From positions 496,001 through 560,000 of the forward strand of contig NZ_KB907788.1 of the NCBI RefSeq assembly GCF_000382205.1: a stretch of 64,000 bases of DNA, written 5' to 3'. The number at the start of each line of letters is the position of its first letter. The first letter of the stretch is position 1. Source of the stretch: Dyadobacter beijingensis DSM 21582 (GTDB lineage: Bacteria; Bacteroidota; Bacteroidia; Cytophagales; Spirosomataceae). Below the pieces are notes generated by a model, which was not told the origin of the DNA, did no database searches, and saw only the letters and a program-made list of their open reading frames with translations. Below, in pieces: positions 8,075 through 16,720 of this stretch. The translations under genes and the position numbers were made by a program.

Positions 8075-9139
8075 TCAATACTTCCGCTGTTTCCGGTATT
8101 GCACTACCTGCTTCGCCATCTTCCCAAACTGCCGCTCAACGCGTTTCTTTTCCAGGGAGTCGGTCTGGTAATGCGCCTGCTCCCGGTTGATTTTCAGGTA
8201 GCTTTCGTAAACCTCGCACGGAAGCCTGCCCTCGCGTACAGCCGCGACGACCGCGCACCCGGGCTCATGCTGGTGCGTGCAATCGTGGAACCGGCATTCG
8301 GCCGAAAGCGCCGTCAGTAACGGGTGATAGTTCAAACCTTGTTCGTCGGCTTCCAGCGTAACGCCAAACTCGCGCATACCTGGCGAGTCGATCAGCATAG
8401 CGCCCGACGGCAGCATGATCAGGTTCCTGGAAACGGTCGTATGCCTGCCCTTGTGGTTGAAATCGCTCACCGCGCCTTCTTCCTGCAACCGGTAGCCCAG
8501 CAATGCATTCACCAGCGTGCTTTTCCCGACGCCCGACGAACCGATGAGCACATACGTGTTGCCCGGCAGCAACTGTTCCGCCGCCCATTGTTGCAAGCCT
8601 TCATGGCCGGTGGCGCTCAGCAGCAACACGGGGCAATCGTAACCCAATGCGATCACTTCCTGCCGGTAACGCTCCGGATCGGGCACGAGATCCTGCTTGT
8701 TCAGCAGCACTACCGGGCTGATATTGCATTGCATAATCTGCACCAAGTAACGTTGCAAACGCATAGGGTTAAAGTCGCGGTCGAGGCCCTGCACGATGAA
8801 TGCGGTATCGATATTGGTCGCGATCACCTGTTTCTCGGTCGTCCGGCCGGGCAGTTTGCGGCTGAGTTCATTAATCCTTGGTAACACGGATATGATAATG
8901 CCCTCATTATCATAGGATTTGAATGCAACCCAGTCGCCGACTTTGGGCAGGTCGGCGTTATCGGTCCCGTTCATCAATGCACCCGAAAGCATGGCATCGG
9001 TATTGCCGTCGGCGGTAACAAGCTTGTGGCGGAAACCTTCGATGGAGGTAACGCGTCCCGCTTCGAGTCCTTGCGCTTGGTAAGTATGAAAATGTTGTTC
9101 AAAATGGGTATTCCACCCGTATGATGTCAAAGATGTCAT
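8075..9139 (-). CDS. rsgA: Ribosome small-subunit-dependent GTPase RsgA (YjeQ)
   Basis: Circularly permuted GTPase that helps late 30S ribosome maturation. Order of motifs: N-terminal OB-fold, then G4 (LLNKQDL) preceding G1 (IGSSGVGKSTLVNALLG) and G3 (LIDSPGMREFG), the permutation diagnostic for this family. The C-terminal zinc-binding motif CRFHDCTHQHEPGC is intact. The frame extends 16 residues further upstream to 9187, but the ATG at 9139 (MTSLTSYGW) gives the normal N-terminus. A possible promoter -7 box lies 180 nt upstream. It stands alone on the minus strand. Confidence 0.95.
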   Translation of the reverse strand: MTSLTSYGWNTHFEQHFHTYQAQGLEAGRVTSIEGFRHKLVTADGNTDAMLSGALMNGTDNADLPKVGDWVAFKSYDNEGIIISVLPRINELSRKLPGRTTEKQVIATNIDTAFIVQGLDRDFNPMRLQRYLVQIMQCNISPVVLLNKQDLVPDPERYRQEVIALGYDCPVLLLSATGHEGLQQWAAEQLLPGNTYVLIGSSGVGKSTLVNALLGYRLQEEGAVSDFNHKGRHTTVSRNLIMLPSGAMLIDSPGMREFGVTLEADEQGLNYHPLLTALSAECRFHDCTHQHEPGCAVVAAVREGRLPCEVYESYLKINREQAHYQTDSLEKKRVERQFGKMAKQVVQYRKQRKY

Positions 9140-9319
9140 TGTAGTAAAGTCTGAGCTATGGGCAGCACATCGCCTGTCCGCGCGCATAGCGGGGAGAAAA
9201 ATGGATCAAAGCAGGGGATAGTCGCGGGTCCCGAAGAGCGATTAATTCAGAAGACCGGCGTCAGGCTGCAATGTCAGCAGATGGGCGATATGTAGTTTCA
9301 GACCTTGACATATTGAGTG

Positions 9320-9327
9320 CAAAGATA
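9320..9327 (-). promoter_or_regulatory. Candidate Bacteroidota -7 box (TATCTTTG) for rsgA
   Basis: CAAAGATA on the plus strand reads TATCTTTG on the minus strand, an exact match to TAnnTTTG. No good -33 TTG is seen at the right distance, and the implied leader to rsgA would be about 175 nt. Confidence 0.25.
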
Positions 9328-9335
9328 AAAGATTT

Positions 9336-9473
9336 CTATAAACAGGATTGCCCGTCGGGGCCTAAGTGACGAAGAATTGTAGATACGATGAAGATAATCA
9401 GGCTGGTGAATATGACCTGCCAATCATCGTCACGAACCGGTTGCTCATCGGTTTGTTTGTAGTCTTTTTTCAT
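9336..9473 (-). CDS. Predicted small single-span membrane protein (45 residues)
   Basis: Starting from the ATG at 9473 the peptide has a charged head (MKKDYKQTDEQPVRDDDWQ), one hydrophobic span (VIFTSLIIFIVSTIL) and a short polar tail RHLGPDGQSCL. The charged-head/one-span design looks like a real small protein. The frame is open further upstream to 9581, but that start would overlap the divergent DUF4349 gene. It lies between rsgA and that gene. No function can be assigned. Confidence 0.4.
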   Translation of the reverse strand: MKKDYKQTDEQPVRDDDWQVIFTSLIIFIVSTILRHLGPDGQSCL

Positions 9474-9552
9474 CTGAAATATTGATAGAAAGCACTGTTG
9501 TATTTGATTAAATACAAATATATATTCAAGAAAATTAAATATAAAAATAACT

Positions 9553-10422
9553 ATGAAAGCGCTTTTGTCAATTTCGATCATGTGGTTGATGCTCGCCGGA
9601 TGCAGCGGGCCAAAAAAGGATGACGGTGAGGCAGCCTACATGGTGGAGGCCCCACCGCCACCTCCGGAGCAAAACGAAACGAACGAATCGGTTGTCAACG
9701 AAGAAGAATCAGCAGCAGAACCGGCGCCCCCGAAAGGCGGCACGGCAACGGATCGCAAATTCATTAAAACGGGGCGCATTGAGTTCGAAACCGAAGATGC
9801 CGTCGCGACACGGAAAACGATTATGGCATCTGTAAAGGCAAGCAACGCCTATGTAAGCCGGGATGATGAAGACCGCAGCAGTAATTCCGTGAGTTATACG
9901 ATCGTGGTGCATGTACCGGCAGCCCGTTTCGAAACGTTTTTGGCTTCCGCGACGAAAGGGGTTACCGACTTCCGGGAGAAATCCATTTCCAATGAGGACG
10001 TGACGGCCCAATACGTGGATACGGAATCCAGGCTCAAAACGAAGAAGGACATAGAAAACCGCTACCGCGCATTGCTGACCAAGGCGAATAACGTGAAGGA
10101 AATTCTGGAAATCGAGAGGGAACTAGGCGAAATCCGGACGGACATCGAAGCGACCGAAGCGCAGTTCAGGCAGTTGAACGGCGATATCAAGTATTCGACG
10201 CTGCATATCGTTTTCTTTAAATCCATCGAAACATCAAGTCCGTTTCTCACCGAAATTGCCGACGCATTCAAAGAGGGCGTAGGCAACCTCCGCGCATTCA
10301 CCGTAGTGTTTGTGGCCGTGTGGCCGTTCGCATTGCTCGCTGTCGGGGTGGTGGCAGTGCTGGATTGGTGGAGAAAGAAAAGAAGAAAAGCGCTGAAACA
10401 GGAAGCGTCTAAATTAAGCTAA
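9553..10422 (+). CDS. DUF4349 domain-containing lipoprotein
   Basis: 289 residues. Signal peptide with lipobox LAGC (Cys 17), then a Pro/Glu-rich low-complexity linker (EAPPPPPEQNETNE). The DUF4349 core (about 68-230) contains RKFIKTGRIEFET, a helical coiled-coil region (KEILEIERELGEIRTDIEA) and strands after it. A C-terminal membrane segment (AFTVVFVAVWPFALLAVGV) and a basic tail (WWRKKRRKALKQ) end the protein. So it is tethered by lipid at one end and a membrane span at the other. Role unknown. The stop codon overlaps that of the convergent gene at 10419 by 4 bp. Confidence 0.85.
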   Translation: MKALLSISIMWLMLAGCSGPKKDDGEAAYMVEAPPPPPEQNETNESVVNEEESAAEPAPPKGGTATDRKFIKTGRIEFETEDAVATRKTIMASVKASNAYVSRDDEDRSSNSVSYTIVVHVPAARFETFLASATKGVTDFREKSISNEDVTAQYVDTESRLKTKKDIENRYRALLTKANNVKEILEIERELGEIRTDIEATEAQFRQLNGDIKYSTLHIVFFKSIETSSPFLTEIADAFKEGVGNLRAFTVVFVAVWPFALLAVGVVAVLDWWRKKRRKALKQEASKLS

Positions 10423-11753
10423 AAATTCCCCGCAAACTGTTTCCCGGTTTTCAAATCCCTTAACCGTACCGACCGCACGGTTCCGATCCCGGCGAACATG
10501 ATATCGAGCCCGTAAATGTGCCTTAGCGCTTTGTGATAGGTGTTTTTGTAGGCCTCTTTGCCATTGATCAGCAATGTCGCCCGGCGGTTTACCACTTTCA
10601 TTTCTATGGTGCCGCCGGCGGTAAGGTCGGCGCCCAGGAAGTTGGGCCCCTCGGAGCGGCCGTCCTTTTTTAATTCCGAAAATTGTAATTTACTCCAATG
10701 CACGCAGCCCGGTTTCATAATATCGACCATGTGATTGGACGAATCCCCGTACACGGTCAGGCGTACCTGTGAGCAGCGCACACCCGGGCGTGGGGGCGAG
10801 GCTTTTACATCCACGAGCAACTCAAAGTTGTCGCCGTCGATGCCGCTGGTATGTGTGTTGATAAAATCGACAAAAAACGTCCGGTTGGTGTCGACGCCCG
10901 CCCGCGCTATTTCTTTGGCGCTAACGCTGTTGTAGGCATGTGAAAACAGGCCGGGCGTCTCGATCGGGTATACGCGCGTCGTATCGTACATCATTTTGGC
11001 GGTGGCGGTCCAGCCGCTGGTGCGCAGGAAAACGGGCACGGTGTCCAACGGAGTACCAGCCTTTTTTAATATGGCAAAATAGCGCCCCGGCACTTCGTAA
11101 TAGTGCGAGTAAACACTGTCTTTCGCATTCAACCGTATTTCATCGTTGTCGCCAAAATCGATGGCGTACTCGTTGCTCAGCTCGGATACATGGCCAAAAT
11201 CACGCAAAACGAAAACGGCAGAATGGGGGTTTTCACCCTCTGGATTTTTACAAAATAAAGTAACCGCCGTTTTTTTGCTCTGCCAAAATACAAACCCGCG
11301 CCAGGCGGCAATACCGGCGACGATCAACGCAAAACTGGTGAGCAAGATCATCCGCGAGGGCAATTTCCGGGCGCGTGACCCAGACGACGGGACTTCAACT
11401 TGCGGTGTCATAACCGATTGAATATCAGGGCTTTGGGTAAATATGATTGAATTTTGCCTGGACTGTGCATCGATGAACCTGTCCCAATCCGCAAATCCGA
11501 CATATTGCACCAATGCATCGCGCGTGGCTTTCTGCGGATAATACCGCGCGTCGGTTTTAATTTTCCCGAAAATCCGTTTCAACGTATTCGGGCTGATCCG
11601 CACGTGCGTCTTTTTGTAAAGAATGCTGCTGAGCCTGATGAAATCGCTGTTTGTCCATTCCGGACTGTCGGGCTTGCCGTAAGTGTCGGCCACGAGTTGA
11701 CAACAGTGGTCGAGGAGGTCTAAAGAGCTCGCCTTGTCTTGTCCATTCTCCAT
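10419..11753 (-). CDS. Putative one-component transmembrane regulator with periplasmic PKD-like and lectin-like regions
   Basis: About 444 residues from the ATG at 11753 (an alternative ATG is at 11762; numbering here is from 11762). Cytoplasmic N-terminal domain (about 10-100) with ISPNTLKRIFGK, reminiscent of a helix-turn-helix, ending GFADWDRF. One membrane span (about 138-160). Then a periplasmic PKD-like segment (about 165-250, YAIDFGDNDEIRLNAKDS... HYYEVPGRYF) and a C-terminal beta-rich region (about 290-447) with INGKEAYKNTYH, as in LamG/concanavalin-like folds. This is the layout of a membrane-bound one-component sensor. It is divergent from the SusC/D locus at 11937, which lacks its own ECF/FecR pair, so it is a candidate regulator of it. 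Domain calls are pattern-based inference. Confidence 0.65.
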   Translation of the reverse strand: MENGQDKASSLDLLDHCCQLVADTYGKPDSPEWTNSDFIRLSSILYKKTHVRISPNTLKRIFGKIKTDARYYPQKATRDALVQYVGFADWDRFIDAQSRQNSIIFTQSPDIQSVMTPQVEVPSSGSRARKLPSRMILLTSFALIVAGIAAWRGFVFWQSKKTAVTLFCKNPEGENPHSAVFVLRDFGHVSELSNEYAIDFGDNDEIRLNAKDSVYSHYYEVPGRYFAILKKAGTPLDTVPVFLRTSGWTATAKMMYDTTRVYPIETPGLFSHAYNSVSAKEIARAGVDTNRTFFVDFINTHTSGIDGDNFELLVDVKASPPRPGVRCSQVRLTVYGDSSNHMVDIMKPGCVHWSKLQFSELKKDGRSEGPNFLGADLTAGGTIEMKVVNRRATLLINGKEAYKNTYHKALRHIYGLDIMFAGIGTVRSVRLRDLKTGKQFAGNF

Positions 11754-11857
11754 AGTAATCATACAATAAACTTCTGTATGTCAGCTTTTTAGGTTGTCCA
11801 TAATTTTGGATAGCGAACTGGCTAAGCGCATTTGAAAATCTTCGTATTGTCCAATTT

Positions 11858-11865
11858 TATATTTG
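11858..11865 (+). promoter_or_regulatory. Bacteroidota -7 promoter box (TATATTTG) for the SusC/D operon
   Basis: Exact TAnnTTTG match. A TTTG at 11831-11834 could be the -33 element, although the 23-nt spacing is slightly long. Expected transcription start near 11870, leaving a leader of about 65 nt. Confidence 0.5.
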
Positions 11866-11936
11866 CTCACTCAAATTTTTGATGTGCGCCTTCCGGGGAG
11901 CCGGACGGCATGAAACCCTAAATATTGGAAAAAAAT

Positions 11937-14900
11937 ATGCGACAAAAAATTCTACTTGGCTGCGCCTTGTTGTTTGCCTCTATGGGACCGTTGCTCGCAC
12001 AGGTGCGGCAACTTACCGGCAAAGTAACCGACGAAGGCGCGAAAGACCTCCCCGGCGTGAGCATTGTCATCAAAGGCACCCAGCGCGGAACGGTGACGGA
12101 CGTAAATGGCGATTACGCGCTCGTACTACCCGATGGCGAGGCCGTTACCCTCACATTCTCATTTGTAGGCTACCAAAGCCAGGACATTACCCCCGGCGGA
12201 CAGACGAAGTTGGACGTCACGCTCAGGCAGAGCGATAATGCATTGTCGGAGGTAGTGGTGGTAGGCTACGGAACCCAGAAAAAGAAGGACCTCACCGGCG
12301 CTATTTCCTCGATCGGCGCGCGGGATGTGGGTGGGAGGCAGACGTTACAGGTGTCGGATGCCTTGCAGGGCAGCGTAGCCGGCGTTTCGGTTACCCGCAG
12401 CAGCGGCGCGCCGGGTTCCGGTTCAAGCATTCTCATCCGGGGTATCACCACCATCGGCACCAACAGTCCGCTGGTGATCGTCGATGGCGTGCCCGTGGCG
12501 AGTATCGATAATGTGAACCCCGGCGACGTGGAGAACATTACCGTGCTGAAAGACGCAGCCTCGGCGGCGATCTATGGCTCGCGGGGTGCGGCGGGCGTCA
12601 TCCTGGTCACGACCAAACGGGCCAAAAGCGGGCAGGGGAGCCTCGAATACACCTACGAGTACGGCGTGCAGCGCGCCACGGCCACGCCTGCCTATGTGGG
12701 CGTGCAGGACTATATGCGGTATTTCAATGAGCAGGCCGTCAACGATGGGGCCACGGCGGGGCCGTTTGCGGACGCATACGTTGCTTCTTACCTGGACAGC
12801 AACCGCGTGAGCCCCGATCGTTTCCCGAATACCGATTGGCAAAAGGCGATCCTCACACGCAAGAGCGCACCGCGCCAGCGTCACGACCTTGTATTTACAA
12901 TGGGAACCGGGAAAATCAAGACAAAAGCATCGCTTGGGTACGCGAGTTCCGGTGCGTTCTATGATAACCGTTCGTACGACCGATACCTCTTCCGGGTAAA
13001 TAATGATATGCAGGTGAACGACAAGATCAGCGTGAACCTCGATGTTTTTTACAAAAGGACTACCAACAAGGGCAATGCCAACGAACTGCCGAACAGTACT
13101 TTTAACCCTATTTACGAAGCCCGGGTCATGCCGCCGATCTACGACGATGTGTATGAAAACGGCAGGCTGGCCGTGGGTAAGGACGGCCGGAACCCGCTGG
13201 CACAGGTCCGTGAGGGTGGCTTTACCAGGCAGATATACAACCAGCTGGGGGGACGCATGCAGTTTAATTACAAACCGGTAAACGGCCTCACATTCACTGC
13301 ATTGGTAGCCCCGGTATTTGATTTTGATAAAACCAAATATTTCTCGAAGCAAATCCGCTTCACGAATCCCGACGGTACCGTGGGTACGGTGATGAACCAG
13401 GCGCGGACGGTGCTGAACGAAGGCCGGTCGGAAGGGGTAACGATCAACGGACAGGTGCTGGCGAATTATGCAAGGGAGTTCAATAATGCGCATTCCATCG
13501 ATATTCTGGCGGGTTTTGAGGAAAACTACCGCTCACAGGAATCGCTGGGCGCGTCGCGGAGCGGGTTTGCATTGACGGGCTTCCCTTACCTCAATTCCGG
13601 CTCCACGGAGCTGCGCGACAACAACGGCGGCGCCAATGAGTCGGGCTTGCATTCCTTCTTCGGCCGGTTGCAGTACAATTTCAAAAGCAAATATTTTGTC
13701 CAGGGAAACCTCCGGTCCGACCTATCGTCGCGGTTCGCATCGCAGTACCGCAAGGCCGTTTACCCGTCCGTTTCGGCTGGCTGGACGATTTCGGAAGAGC
13801 AGTTTCTCAAAAGCACGCGGTGGCTGTCGTTCCTGAAACTCCGCGGCTCGTGGGGCGAGGCGGGTAATGAGCGTCTGCTCGACAAGGACGGAAACCCGGC
13901 CTATTATCCCTACATGGCTACCATCGATTTCTCCACGGCTTTGTTTTACCAGAATGGCGGCGTGGTACCGCTCACCGGCGGTGCCCAGCAGGTTTACGCG
14001 GTGGAGAATATCAGCTGGGAAACCAGCCGGACGGCAGACATCGGTCTCGACGCCTCGTTCCTGAACGACCGCCTCACGCTGGCGGCCGATTATTACAAAA
14101 AGACCACCACCAATATCCTTCTGCCGCTCGATATCCCGCTTTACCTGGGTTATGACAAACCCAACCAGAATGCCGGGACGCTGAACGTAAAGGGCTGGGA
14201 GCTCGAACTCGGCTGGCGCGACCGCATTAACAAGCTCAATTATTCCGTTTCGGCGAACCTGTCCGATGCGAAGTCGACGGTAGGGGATTTGAAAGGGACC
14301 GAGTTTCGCGGCGATCAGATCGTGCGCAATGGCAGCCAGTACAACGAGTGGTTCGGGTATATTTCAAACGGGTTATTTCAAACGGTGGACGAAATCAAGG
14401 GAGCGCCGGTGCTGAATGTGACTACGAAGCCGGGGGATGTCCGTTACGTGGATGTGAACCAGGACGGCAAGATCACGACCGACGATAAGGTGTTGCTCGG
14501 GGGCGCATTACCGCGGTACCTGTACGGGGGAAACCTGCGGGCGGATTATGAGGGTTTTGATGTGGGGCTGACATTCCAGGGAGTAGCCAAAAAACTGGCG
14601 CGTCTGAGTTCCGAGGTAACGCAGCCATTTGCGGAGGCATTCGGTAATATGCCTGCCGAAATGGTGGGCAAGTTTTGGAGCAACAATAATACCCCCGATC
14701 AGAACCTGAAAGCGACCTATCCCCGGCTTTCGCGCACATCCAATGCCGCCAACTACGCGCTTTCGGATTACTGGCTGATGAGCGGCGCCTATTTCCGGTT
14801 GAAAAATATCACAATGGGCTATACCCTGAAACCGGATATGCTGAAAAAGACGGGCGTACAGTCGCTGCGGCTCTACCTCTCGGCCAACGACGTTTTCTCG

Positions 14901-14996
14901 CTCAGCAAGTTCCCCAAATACCTCGATCCGGAATCGGGCAGCTATTCGTACCCGATCGTAGCCACCTTCATGGCCGGCGCCACGATCCGGTTTTAG
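11937..14996 (+). CDS. SusC/RagA-family TonB-linked outer-membrane protein
   Basis: About 1019 residues from the ATG at 11937 (MRQKILLGC; an in-frame ATG lies at 11925). Signal peptide, carboxypeptidase-regulatory-like domain (LTGKVTDEGAKDLPGVSIVI), the SusC-specific hinge SEVVVVGYGTQKKKDLTGAI, a plug domain (LIRGITTIG, PLVIVDGVPV, ITVLKDAASAAIYGSRGAAG) and a long beta-barrel. It imports glycan fragments across the outer membrane using TonB energy, together with the SusD at 15020. There is no N-terminal STN domain, so it is unlikely to signal to a FecR protein, in contrast to the SusC at 32463. Confidence 0.95.
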   Translation: MRQKILLGCALLFASMGPLLAQVRQLTGKVTDEGAKDLPGVSIVIKGTQRGTVTDVNGDYALVLPDGEAVTLTFSFVGYQSQDITPGGQTKLDVTLRQSDNALSEVVVVGYGTQKKKDLTGAISSIGARDVGGRQTLQVSDALQGSVAGVSVTRSSGAPGSGSSILIRGITTIGTNSPLVIVDGVPVASIDNVNPGDVENITVLKDAASAAIYGSRGAAGVILVTTKRAKSGQGSLEYTYEYGVQRATATPAYVGVQDYMRYFNEQAVNDGATAGPFADAYVASYLDSNRVSPDRFPNTDWQKAILTRKSAPRQRHDLVFTMGTGKIKTKASLGYASSGAFYDNRSYDRYLFRVNNDMQVNDKISVNLDVFYKRTTNKGNANELPNSTFNPIYEARVMPPIYDDVYENGRLAVGKDGRNPLAQVREGGFTRQIYNQLGGRMQFNYKPVNGLTFTALVAPVFDFDKTKYFSKQIRFTNPDGTVGTVMNQARTVLNEGRSEGVTINGQVLANYAREFNNAHSIDILAGFEENYRSQESLGASRSGFALTGFPYLNSGSTELRDNNGGANESGLHSFFGRLQYNFKSKYFVQGNLRSDLSSRFASQYRKAVYPSVSAGWTISEEQFLKSTRWLSFLKLRGSWGEAGNERLLDKDGNPAYYPYMATIDFSTALFYQNGGVVPLTGGAQQVYAVENISWETSRTADIGLDASFLNDRLTLAADYYKKTTTNILLPLDIPLYLGYDKPNQNAGTLNVKGWELELGWRDRINKLNYSVSANLSDAKSTVGDLKGTEFRGDQIVRNGSQYNEWFGYISNGLFQTVDEIKGAPVLNVTTKPGDVRYVDVNQDGKITTDDKVLLGGALPRYLYGGNLRADYEGFDVGLTFQGVAKKLARLSSEVTQPFAEAFGNMPAEMVGKFWSNNNTPDQNLKATYPRLSRTSNAANYALSDYWLMSGAYFRLKNITMGYTLKPDMLKKTGVQSLRLYLSANDVFSLSKFPKYLDPESGSYSYPIVATFMAGATIRF

Positions 14997-15019
14997 AAAC
15001 CCTTTTTGACCTATAACAT

Positions 15020-16690
15020 ATGAAAAAGACGCTATTCCTGCTGCTTCTCGCCGGCACGACGGGCTGCCACACCCTGGACCTGAACCCGCTATCGGAAGCC
15101 TCCACGGGCACATTTTATTCCAACCAGACAGAGCTCGAACTCGCCGTAAATGATTTGTACCGGCTGGCATTCTGGGGCAACGACAACGAACTGTTCAGCG
15201 ACAACGAATGGCACCGCGGGCAACTGACCAATGCCGTGATCGGTGGTACGATGAATGCCGACGACGCCAATGTGCAAACGTTCTGGCTCAATTCCTACAA
15301 AGCCATCGCCCGGGTCAATTCGTTCATTGCCAACAAAGACCGCGCCGCCACAAACACTCCGGCAGCGGTAATGCTCCGCCTCGAAGCGGAAATGCGGCTG
15401 ATACGCGCCTACCAGTATTCACGGCTGATCACGCATTTCGGCGATGTCCCGCTGCTCACCGATCCGGTAGCCTTGGAGGATTCCTACGACATTTCCAGGA
15501 AAAACCAGGCAGAAATCCTGCAATTCGTTTTCGACGAGCTGGATTTTGCCATTGCCAACCTGCCCGTTTCTTACGGTGCTTCCGAAACCAAACGGCTGAC
15601 GAAAGGTGCTGCGCTGGCGATCAAGGCGCGTACTGCGTTGTATGCCGGTAAATGGGAGATCGCCCGCGATGCTTCCAAAGCGGTGATCGACCTGGGCGTA
15701 TATGCATTGCACGGCAGCTATTCGCAGTTGTTTTTAAAAGCGGGAGAAACGAGCAAGGAGATCATTATCAGCGTGCCGCGCGATGAAAAGCAGCAGGTTT
15801 TCAATGGGGCCGGTTATGTGCAGGACAATATCTCGCGTAATGCCGGCGGGTTCGGTGCGCAGCTGCCCACCCGCGACATCATGGACGCCTACGAGTGTAC
15901 GGACGGGAAGCCGATCGACGAATCGCCGTTGTACAATCCCCAGGCGCCTTTTAAAAACCGTGACCCGCGGCTGACGGCGACCATCGTGGAGTTCAACACG
16001 CAGTGGCTGGGTTATAATTACATGCCGCATCCGGATTCCCTAACGGTGTTCAGTTCGAAGGAAAACCGCCGGGTCCCCAACAAAGATACCCGTGCCGTGG
16101 CCGCATTTGCGAGTTTCACAGGCCTGCTTTGGAAAAAAGGCATCGACCAGACCTGGCCCGACCGGTTGGTAGAGGACAACGACGCGATCGTCATTCGTTA
16201 CGCCGAAATGCTCCTGACGTACGCAGAGGCCAAAATGGAGCTTGGAGAGATCGATGAAAGCGTTTTGAACGCTGTTAACCAGATCCGGGCGCGGGCTTAT
16301 GGGGTGAGTGTGGACCAAACCAATGCTTACCCCACCATCACCGGCGCCAATGCGGCCGCATTGCGCAAAGTGCTGCGCCGCGAGCGCCGCGTAGAGTTCC
16401 CCCGCGAAGGGCTGCGGTACATGGACCTGATCCGGTGGAAACTGGCAGAAAAGGCATTGTCGACGCCGGTAATAGGCCTGCCCGACCCGGCGGCGCAGAA
16501 CCGCGCCAAATGGCCCTTCCCCGGCGTAACGCCCCTCGACGACGACGGCCTGGGTGATTATTCCGCCTTTGGTACCGATGTAAAAGTGCTTTCCCAGCGC
16601 AGTTTCGACAAGTCCCGGCAATACCTCTGGCCGATTCCTGCCGTAGAGCGGCGTGTGAACCCGAATATCACACAGAATGCCGGATATTAA
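15020..16690 (+). CDS. SusD/RagB-family outer-membrane glycan-binding lipoprotein
   Basis: 556 residues. Lipobox at TTGC (Cys 16), then the SusD N-terminus LDLNPLSEAST. Helical TPR-like region with AIARVNSFIANKD and IRAYQYSRLITHFGDVPLLTDP, then the C-terminal block LRRERRVEFPREGLRYMDLIRW and YLWPIPAVERRVNPNITQN, both standard for the RagB/SusD family. It starts 23 bp after SusC and forms the transporter lid. Glycan specificity cannot be read from sequence. Confidence 0.95.
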   Translation: MKKTLFLLLLAGTTGCHTLDLNPLSEASTGTFYSNQTELELAVNDLYRLAFWGNDNELFSDNEWHRGQLTNAVIGGTMNADDANVQTFWLNSYKAIARVNSFIANKDRAATNTPAAVMLRLEAEMRLIRAYQYSRLITHFGDVPLLTDPVALEDSYDISRKNQAEILQFVFDELDFAIANLPVSYGASETKRLTKGAALAIKARTALYAGKWEIARDASKAVIDLGVYALHGSYSQLFLKAGETSKEIIISVPRDEKQQVFNGAGYVQDNISRNAGGFGAQLPTRDIMDAYECTDGKPIDESPLYNPQAPFKNRDPRLTATIVEFNTQWLGYNYMPHPDSLTVFSSKENRRVPNKDTRAVAAFASFTGLLWKKGIDQTWPDRLVEDNDAIVIRYAEMLLTYAEAKMELGEIDESVLNAVNQIRARAYGVSVDQTNAYPTITGANAAALRKVLRRERRVEFPREGLRYMDLIRWKLAEKALSTPVIGLPDPAAQNRAKWPFPGVTPLDDDGLGDYSAFGTDVKVLSQRSFDKSRQYLWPIPAVERRVNPNITQNAGY

Positions 16691-16720
16691 TCTTAAATTT
16701 TCCCATTGATTTTCAAACCT

